Source: SG8-41 sp963699525 | GTDB lineage: Bacteria > Pseudomonadota > Gammaproteobacteria > Burkholderiales > SG8-41 | Assembly: GCA_963699525.1 (NCBI GenBank) | Contig: CAVOUI010000006.1 | Span: 310,001-374,000, forward strand | DNA length: 64,000 nt | Direction of reading: 5' to 3' | In this document: piece by piece, positions 58,337-64,000 of the stretch | Numbering within the stretch: the stretch's first letter is position 1 | Layout of the letters: each line of letters opens with the position of its first letter | Program-made: the position numbers and the translations under genes | Notes under the pieces: generated by a model | Told to the model about the DNA's origin: nothing | Seen by the model: only the letters and a program-made list of their open reading frames with translations | The model's database searches: none

Positions 58337-59088
58337 GCCGTACGGTCGTCACGGAAGCCGATCTGCACGCGTTTCTCGACGGCGCGCTGCCCGCGGCGCG
58401 CGCCGCGGAGGTGGAAGCCTACCTGGCGGAGCGTCCCGAGGAGGCCGCGCGCCTCGCGGTCTATCGCGAGCAGATCGCGGCCATGCGCCGCGAGTTCGAC
58501 CCGGTGCTCGATGAGCCGCCGCCGCAGCGGCTGCGAATCCCGCGCCTGTACTGGATGCGGCCGCTCGCGCGCTACGCCGCGGTTGCCGCCGTGTTCGCGC
58601 TGGGCGGAGTGATCGGCTGGCACCTGCACGCCTATACATCGGAACAGCGGGCCGAGGCAGCCTCCTGGCCGCGCCGGGCGGCGGTCGCGCACGTGGTCTA
58701 CAGCCCCGAGGTGCGCCACCCGGTCGAGGTCGGCGCCGACCAGGAGGCCCACCTCGTGACGTGGCTGTCGAAGCGCCTCGGGACGCCGCTGAAGGTTCCC
58801 ACTCTGGGCGATCTCGGCTACGCGCTGGTCGGCGGGCGGCTGCTGCCGGGCGATCGGGGACCGGTTGCGCAGTTCATGTATCAGGACGGGAAAGGCCAGC
58901 GGCTGACGCTCTACGTCCGGGTCAACCAGGACGACAGCCACGAGACCGCGTTCCGCTTCGCGCAGGAGCAGCGCGTGGGCGTGTTCTACTGGCTCGACGG
59001 CAAGCTCGGCTACGCCCTCTCGGGCGAGGTGGACAAGAACGAGCTGCTGCGCATCGCGACGGCGGTCTACCGCCAGCTCAACCCTTGA
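58333..59088 (+). CDS. Membrane-bound anti-sigma factor
   Basis: 251 residues. N-terminal sigma-binding part VTEADLHAFLDGALPAARAA (the ADL-H-FLDG-LP pattern of anti-sigma domains), a single membrane helix YAAVAAVFALGGVIGWHLHA at about residues 78-97, and a periplasmic C-terminal domain with VVYSPEVRHPVEVGADQEAH. Coupled by ATGA to the sigma gene. Confidence 0.88.
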   Translation: MSRTVVTEADLHAFLDGALPAARAAEVEAYLAERPEEAARLAVYREQIAAMRREFDPVLDEPPPQRLRIPRLYWMRPLARYAAVAAVFALGGVIGWHLHAYTSEQRAEAASWPRRAAVAHVVYSPEVRHPVEVGADQEAHLVTWLSKRLGTPLKVPTLGDLGYALVGGRLLPGDRGPVAQFMYQDGKGQRLTLYVRVNQDDSHETAFRFAQEQRVGVFYWLDGKLGYALSGEVDKNELLRIATAVYRQLNP

Positions 59089-59101
59089 CCCCCCATCCTG
59101 A

Positions 59102-59125
59102 CCTTCCCCCGCAAGGGGGGGAAGG
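59102..59125. repeat. C/G-rich hairpin repeat after the anti-sigma gene
   Basis: CCTTCCCCC and GGGGGAAGG with a GCAAGG loop, between the convergent anti-sigma and lysA genes. Likely a shared 3'-end hairpin; same layout as the copies at 3528, 8153 and 30402. Confidence 0.7.
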
Positions 59126-59130
59126 AATTT

Positions 59131-60372
59131 CTACGGAAGCAGCATCTCCCGCGCCATCAGCTCGGACACCGCTTCGCGCTCGCGGATGAGGTGCAGCTCG
59201 GCGCCGTCCACCATCACTTCCGCCGCGCGCGGGCGGGTGTTGTAGTTCGAGCTCATGCTCATCCCGTAGGCGCCGGCGGACATGACCGCGAGGAGATCGC
59301 CTTCGCGGAGATCGAGGGCCCGGTCGCGGGCGAGGAAATCCCCGGTCTCGCACACCGGGCCGACGATCTCGTAGCGGGCTTGGCCGTTGCCGGCCCGCAC
59401 CGGCAGCACGTCGTGCCACGCGTCGTAGAGCGCAGGGCGCAGCAGGTCGTTCATTGCCGAGTCCACCACCGCGAAGTTGCGTTCCCGCCCGTGCTTCAGG
59501 TATTCCACGCGCGTGAGCAGCACCCCGGCCTGGCCGACGAGAGCCCGCCCGGGCTCCAGCAGGATCTTCAGCGCCCGGCGGCCGAGCCGGCCCGAGACCG
59601 CGCGGGCGTAGTCGGCCGGCGCCGGCGGCGACTCGTCGCGGTAGCGGATCCCGAAACCGCCTCCGATGTCCACGTGGGCGAGGGCGACGCCTTCCGATTG
59701 CAGCCGCTCGGCGAGCTCGAGAACACGGTCGAGCGCCGCGACGAACGGCGCCACTTCCGTCAGCTGTGAGCCGATGTGGAAGCCGATACCGGTAATCTCC
59801 AGGTGCCGCATGTCTCGCGCGCGCCGGTAGAGCGCCAAGGCGTCCTCGTACGGAATGCCGAACTTGCTCTGCCTCAACCCGGTTGCAATGTAGGGATGGG
59901 TGCGCGGGTCCACGTCCGGATTGACGCGCAGGCTCAACGCGGCGGTCCGGCCGCACTGCGCCGCGACCTCCTCGAGCCGCGCGAGCTCGCTTTCCGACTC
60001 GACGTTGAAGCACAGGACGCCCGCCATCACGGCCTGGCGCATTTCCTCGGCGGTCTTGCCCACTCCCGAGAACACGATCCTGCGCGGGTCGCCGCCCGCG
60101 GCCAGCACCCGCGCGAGCTCGCCCCCCGACACGATGTCGAAGCCGCTGCCGAGGCGCGCGAGCACGTTGAGCACGGCGAGGCTCGAGTTTGCCTTCACCG
60201 CGTAGCAGACGAGATGGTCGCGCCCGGCGAACGCGGCGTCGAATGCGCGGTAGGCCTCCGTTATCGCCGCGCGCGAATAGACGTAGCACGGCGTGCCGTA
60301 GCGCTCCGCGACGCGCGCGAGCGGCACCGCCTCGGCGTGCAGCTCGCCGTTACGGTAGTCGAAGTGATTCAC
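59131..60372 (-). CDS. lysA: Diaminopimelate decarboxylase
   Basis: 413 residues from a GTG at 60372 (MNHFDYRNGELHAEAVPLAR); a longer frame exists upstream but belongs to the lptM overlap. PLP Lys is in LVCYAVKANSSLAVLNVLAR near residue 55; FDIVSGGELARVLAAGG, HVDIGGGFGIRYRDE and the C-terminal CETGDFLARDRALD plus SAGAYGMSMSSNYN are family hallmarks. Makes lysine from meso-diaminopimelate. GTGA overlap with lptM. Confidence 0.96.
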   Translation of the reverse strand: MNHFDYRNGELHAEAVPLARVAERYGTPCYVYSRAAITEAYRAFDAAFAGRDHLVCYAVKANSSLAVLNVLARLGSGFDIVSGGELARVLAAGGDPRRIVFSGVGKTAEEMRQAVMAGVLCFNVESESELARLEEVAAQCGRTAALSLRVNPDVDPRTHPYIATGLRQSKFGIPYEDALALYRRARDMRHLEITGIGFHIGSQLTEVAPFVAALDRVLELAERLQSEGVALAHVDIGGGFGIRYRDESPPAPADYARAVSGRLGRRALKILLEPGRALVGQAGVLLTRVEYLKHGRERNFAVVDSAMNDLLRPALYDAWHDVLPVRAGNGQARYEIVGPVCETGDFLARDRALDLREGDLLAVMSAGAYGMSMSSNYNTRPRAAEVMVDGAELHLIREREAVSELMAREMLLP

Positions 60373-60527
60373 GGCTCGTTCTCGGGCTTCTTGTCGTCTT
60401 GCGCCGGCGCGGGCTTCTGCGCCGTCGTCTTTTCGCCGGGTTTGGGCTTGGGCAGCATGAGCGGGGTCTTGTAGCCGCATCCCGCGATCAGCACCGCGAG
60501 CGCGATCAGCAGGAGAAGAGGGCGCAT
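60369..60527 (-). CDS. lptM: LptM (YifL) lipoprotein, 52 residues
   Basis: MRPLLLLIALAVLIAGCGYK has a short signal with lipobox LIAGC (Cys at residue 17), then TPLMLPKPKPGEKTTAQKPA and a Lys/Pro/Glu-rich tail. LptM associates with the outer-membrane LptD-LptE lipopolysaccharide translocon and helps its oxidative maturation. It precedes lysA as in E. coli (yifL-dapF) and many betaproteobacteria, and overlaps it by GTGA. Confidence 0.9.
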   Translation of the reverse strand: MRPLLLLIALAVLIAGCGYKTPLMLPKPKPGEKTTAQKPAPAQDDKKPENEP

Positions 60528-60540
60528 GGGCAGGATGGTA

Positions 60541-61266
60541 CTACGCCGGCGCGCTCAGGGTTCCGATGCGCTGCATCTCGCCTTCGATCCAGTCCTCCAC
60601 CTTGCGGTTGAGCTCCTCCGGCGCGAGCTGCCGGCTGTCGATCGGCGCGCCGATGCTGACCGTCACCAGCCCCGGCCGCTTGATGAACGCGCGCCGGCCC
60701 CATAGCTCGCCGGCGTTGTGCGCGACCGGCACCACCGGAGCTCCGGTCTTGACCGCGAGCCAGGCGCCGCCGACCTGGTATTTGCCGCGCGTGCCGGGCG
60801 CGACGCGCGTGCCCTCCGGAAAGATCACGATGCAGTAGCGGCGCGCCAGGCGGTCCCGTCCCTGCTCGAGCAGCTGGCGGAGCGCGCGCGGTCCGGACGC
60901 GCGGTCGATGGCGATCGGCGCGAGCAGCGCCAGGCCCCAGCCGAAGAACGGGATCCACAATAGTTCGCGCTTCACCACCCAGACCTGCGGCGGAAAGATG
61001 GCCTGGAATGCGAGCGTCTCCCACGCCGACTGGTGCTTGGCGAGCACGATATAGGGCGGGGGCGGCAGGCGTTCCGAGCCGAGCACGCGGTAGCGGATGC
61101 CGAGTAGCGTCTCGGCGCCCGCCAGCATCAGGCGCGACCAGGTGGTGATGAAGCGGTAGCGGGCCGCCGCCGGAAGCGGAAACAGCAGCAGCGCCAGGAC
61201 GGCGAAAACCGGCGTGGCGACCGCCTGGAACAGCGCGTAGAGCGACGACCGCAGTGCGGCAGTCAT
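60541..61266 (-). CDS. plsC: 1-acylglycerol-3-phosphate O-acyltransferase
   Basis: 241 residues; ATG at 61266 overlaps the gmhB stop (ATGA). N-terminal helix (ALFQAVATPVFAVLALLLFP), acyltransferase HX4D motif LAKHQSAWETL near residue 77, then FPEGTRVAPGTRGKYQVGGA near 150. Makes phosphatidic acid from lysophosphatidic acid. Lies in the glyQ-glyS-gmhB-plsC run typical of betaproteobacteria. Confidence 0.93.
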   Translation of the reverse strand: MTAALRSSLYALFQAVATPVFAVLALLLFPLPAAARYRFITTWSRLMLAGAETLLGIRYRVLGSERLPPPPYIVLAKHQSAWETLAFQAIFPPQVWVVKRELLWIPFFGWGLALLAPIAIDRASGPRALRQLLEQGRDRLARRYCIVIFPEGTRVAPGTRGKYQVGGAWLAVKTGAPVVPVAHNAGELWGRRAFIKRPGLVTVSIGAPIDSRQLAPEELNRKVEDWIEGEMQRIGTLSAPA

Positions 61267-61796
61267 CGAATGAACGACTTCACCGCATCGGCTAGATCGG
61301 CGTAGACCCGGGTGTTCGGGGGCAGCCCCCCTTCGCGCTGCGTCTGCGCGCCCTTGCCGGTCAGCACCAGGATCGGCTGCGCGCCGACCGCCGCCGCCGA
61401 CTGCAGGTCGCGCAGCGCATCGCCGATGCACGGCACGTCCTTCAGGCTCATGTTGAACCTGCGGCCGATGTCCTCGAGCAGCCCCGGCTTGGGCTTGCGG
61501 CAGTCGCAGTTCGCCTCGTTCGGGTGCGGGCAGAAGAACACCGCGTCGATTCGCCCGCCGGCCTGGCCGACCGCGCGGTGCATCTTGTCGTGGATCGCGT
61601 TCAACGTCGCCATGTCGAACAATCCGCGTCCCACGCCGGACTGGTTGGTCGCGACCACCACGCGATAGTCCGCCTGGGTGAGCCGCGCGATCGCGTCGAG
61701 GCTCCGCGGAATCGGCTTCCACTCGTCGGGGCTCTTGATGTAGGACGGGCTGTCGTGGTTGATGACGCCGTCGCGGTCGAGGATGACCAGCTTCAT
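61263..61796 (-). CDS. gmhB: D-glycero-beta-D-manno-heptose-1,7-bisphosphate 7-phosphatase
   Basis: 177 residues from the ATG at 61796. HAD motif I VILDRDGVINHDSPSYIKSP, motif II TNQSGVGRG near 55, Cys/His zinc site FFCPHPNEANCDCRKPKPG near 92-110, and motif IV PCIGDALRDLQSA. Needed for ADP-heptose and thus lipopolysaccharide. An ATG at 61808 would add four residues. Confidence 0.95.
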   Translation of the reverse strand: MKLVILDRDGVINHDSPSYIKSPDEWKPIPRSLDAIARLTQADYRVVVATNQSGVGRGLFDMATLNAIHDKMHRAVGQAGGRIDAVFFCPHPNEANCDCRKPKPGLLEDIGRRFNMSLKDVPCIGDALRDLQSAAAVGAQPILVLTGKGAQTQREGGLPPNTRVYADLADAVKSFIR

Positions 61797-61797
61797 A

Positions 61798-63901
61798 TCA
61801 CGCGGCAAGCTTGGAGAGGTCCGCGACGCGGTTCATCTCCTTGCGCAGCTCGGCGAGCAGCGCCAGCCGGTTCTGCCGCAGCTCGGGGTCGTCCACCATG
61901 ACCATCACCGAGTCGAAGAAGGCATCGACGGGACCCTTGAGGGCGGCGAAGGTCTTGAGAAAGCCGGTGAAATCGCCGCGCTCGTAGAGGCCTTTCGCAT
62001 TATCGGCCGTGATTGCAAGGGCCGAGTAGAGCTCGCGCTCCGCGGGCTCCTGCAGCTTGTCGGATTCGGTGCTGGCGAAGGATTCACCCTTCGCCGCGGC
62101 CTGGCGGAGTATGTTCGCCACGCGCTTGTTGGCCGCCGCGAGGCTTTCCGCCTCGGGCAGCTTGTTGAAAGCGCGGACGGCCTCCAGCTGGCGCGGCGCG
62201 AGATCGATCCGCGCCGGCCGCAGGCTGACGACCGAGTCGACCTCGAGCGTCGTATAGCCCGCGTCCTTCAAGTACCCCGTAAGGCGGTCGTAGATGAAGG
62301 ACTCGAGCGCCGCGTGGGCGTCCGCCACCCGTCCGCCGTACTCCTTGAACGCCGCGCCGACCAGATCCGGCAGCGAGAGCGCAAGCTGGCGCTCCACGAG
62401 TATGCGAACGATGCCGAGCGCAGCACGCCGCAAGCCCGAAGGGATCCCGGTCGCCGGTCGGGACCTGCCCGATGCCGAACAGACCGGAGAGCGCATCGAG
62501 CTTGTCGGCCAATGCGACCGCGATGCCAACCGGAGTGTCGGGAAGAACGTCGCCGGCAAAGGCGGGGTGGTAGTGCGCTTCGATCGCGTCGGCGACCGCC
62601 TTCGGCTCGCCGTCGTTCAACGCGTAGTAGCGCCCCATCGTTCCCTGCAGCTCGGGAAACTCGCCGACCATCTCCGTCAGAAGATCGGCTTTCGAGAGCC
62701 AGGCGGCGCGTCCCGTCAAAAGGGGATCGGCGTCGGTCTGGTGGGCGATCTTTCCGGCCAGCAGCTGGATGCGCTCGACGCGCTCGAGCTGGCTGCCGAG
62801 CTTGCCGTGATGCACGACGCCGGCGAGGCGCGGCACGCGCGCTTCCAATCGCGTCTTGCGGTCCTGGTCGTAGAAAAACTTCGCGTCCGCGAGGCGCGCC
62901 CGCAGCACGCGCTCGTTGCCGTGCGCGATTTCCCGCGGCTGCTTCGTCTCGAGGTTGGACACGAACAGGAAGCGGGGGAGGAGCTTCCCGGTCGTCTTCT
63001 CGCGCAGCGGCACGTACTTCTGGTGGCGTTGCATCGAGAGCACGAGGCATTCCTCCGGCACGTCGAGGAACTCGCGCCCGAATTCGCCCGCGTACACGGC
63101 CGGCCATTCGACCAGCGCGGTGATCTCGTCGAGGAGAGCGTCGTCCGCAACCAGCGCAGCACCCGCGCCGGCGGCGCCTTCGAGCGCCTTCACGATCAGC
63201 GCGCGCCGCACGGCAAAACCGGCGATGACCTTGCCCTGCTCGCGCAGCGTGCGCTCGTAATCGTCGGCATCCTTGAGCAGGATGGCGCCGCCGGACAGGA
63301 AGCGGTGCCCGTGGATCTTGTTGGAGCTTTCAGCCCCGAGCACTTTGCCCGGAACGACGCGCGAACCGTGCAGCATCACGAGCCCGTGCACGGGGCGGGC
63401 GAACTGCGTCTCGCCCGCGCCCCACCTCATGACTTTCGGGATCGGGAGCTTATCCAGGGCAGCTTCGACCTTGATCGCCAACGTAGCGTCGAGGTGCCCC
63501 CCCTTGGCGATGTCGCGGTGAAAAAAGAACTCGCCCTTGGGGGTCTCTCGCCGGATGAGCTTGCCGACTTCGACGCCGTACTTCTTCGCGAATCCAAGCA
63601 GGGCCTGCGTCGGCTGCCCCTTGGCATCGAGCGCGGCCTTGACGCTGGGGCCTGACAGCTCGACGGGCTTGTCCGGCGCGCGTTCGTGGACACGGGTAAT
63701 GCGCGCAGCCAGGCGGCGCGGCGTCGCGTAGGGCTGCGCTTCACTGCCCGGCTCGAGAAAATCACTCCCCCGCAAGTCCTCGGCCAGCGCCTTGACGAAT
63801 GCTTCGGAAAGCGACCGCAGCGCCTTCGGTGGCAACTCCTCGGTCAGCAACTCAACGAGTAGCGTAGCCGAGGCAGGATCCTTGACGGGCTGCTTCGCCA
63901 T
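61798..63901 (-). CDS. glyS: Glycine-tRNA ligase beta subunit, frame-broken by one base
   Basis: MAKQPVKDPASATLLVELLT opens the gene; LLVELLTEELPPKALRSLSE is the family start. Good homology runs to GIGQVPTGDRDPFGL near residue 490. After one extra base near 62432 (AA on the plus strand) it continues as RRAALGIVRILVERQ and ends in the anticodon-binding helices (DAFFDSVMVMVDDPELRQNR). The 2104-base locus is 3n+1; corrected about 700 residues, the family norm. The catalytic centre is mostly in the alpha subunit. Confidence 0.94.
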
Positions 63902-63904
63902 GGT

Positions 63905-64000
63905 TCAGGCGCGGGCCTTCGTCGGCGCTGGCTGCTTCAGCATGGGGAAGCCGAGCTTTTCGCGCGCGTCGTAGTAGGCCTGCGCGACGGCTCGCGCGAG
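63905..64000 (-). CDS. glyQ: Glycine-tRNA ligase alpha subunit, 3' part only
   Basis: About 31 C-terminal codons reading LARAVAQAYYDAREKLGFPM, then LKQPAPTKARA and a stop. LARAVAQAYYxARExLGFPL is the conserved GlyQ end. It continues beyond the window and lies three bases from glyS, its heterotetramer partner. Confidence 0.9.
   Translation of the reverse strand, partial: LARAVAQAYYDAREKLGFPMLKQPAPTKARA

Overview
The window is about 64 kb of GC-rich DNA (roughly two thirds G+C) from a Gram-negative bacterium. Gene content and order point to a betaproteobacterium, probably an uncultured Burkholderiales/Nitrosomonadales-like lineage. The supporting blocks are nadD-rsfS-rlmH-maf-rng, yggS-pilT-pilU, DUF971-ubiE-(Tim44)-ubiJ-ubiB and glyQ-glyS-gmhB-plsC, together with a Kdo kinase, a general porin and LptM-LysA. 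No rRNA, tRNA, CRISPR array, transposase or phage gene was seen.

Layout. 0-8 kb: the end of a crotonase gene, aceE-aceF, then nadD, rsfS, rlmH, maf and rng. 8-11 kb (minus strand): DUF167, YggT, proC and yggS. 10.8-13 kb: pilT and pilU, closed by a terminator. 13.1-16.4 kb: a TauE/SafE permease, a small kinase-like protein and an isoprenylcysteine-methyltransferase-like protein in an overlapping operon, convergent with kdkA and a Myb-like small protein. 16.5-18 kb: an AT-richer island with two attC sites, a cupin dioxygenase-like cassette and a 56-residue cassette ORF, with no integrase. 18-25 kb: rlmL-like methyltransferase, FAA hydrolase, HIRAN protein, HemJ, a NodI/NodJ-type exporter, a hydrolase, a 2Fe-2S ferredoxin and a VanZ protein. 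25-30 kb: DHH phosphoesterase, small membrane proteins and a sodium:solute symporter. 28.8-34 kb: ubiquinone block. 34-38 kb: large conserved hypothetical, YqaA, enolase-superfamily enzyme and FAA hydrolase.

38-58 kb is the most distinctive region. It holds six large tetratricopeptide (TPR) glycosyltransferases: two SPINDLY/OGT-type (GT41) and four TPR plus GT9-like. With them are a CmcI-like enzyme, a SAM methyltransferase, a GT4-like glycosyltransferase, an aldo/keto reductase, a porin and MgtE. I infer a glycosylation locus acting on protein or surface glycan. 57.8-59.1 kb: ECF sigma factor and anti-sigma factor. 59.1-64 kb (minus strand): lptM-lysA, plsC, gmhB, glyS and the end of glyQ.

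Data quality. At least eighteen single-base frame breaks interrupt otherwise normal genes, including housekeeping genes (aceF, rng, glyS). Fifteen behave as a gained base and three as a lost base. This bias fits sequencing or assembly error better than gene decay, so the broken genes are annotated as frameshifted single loci. A separate oddity is a C/G-rich hairpin repeat, also found between genes here, lying inside the aceF linker.
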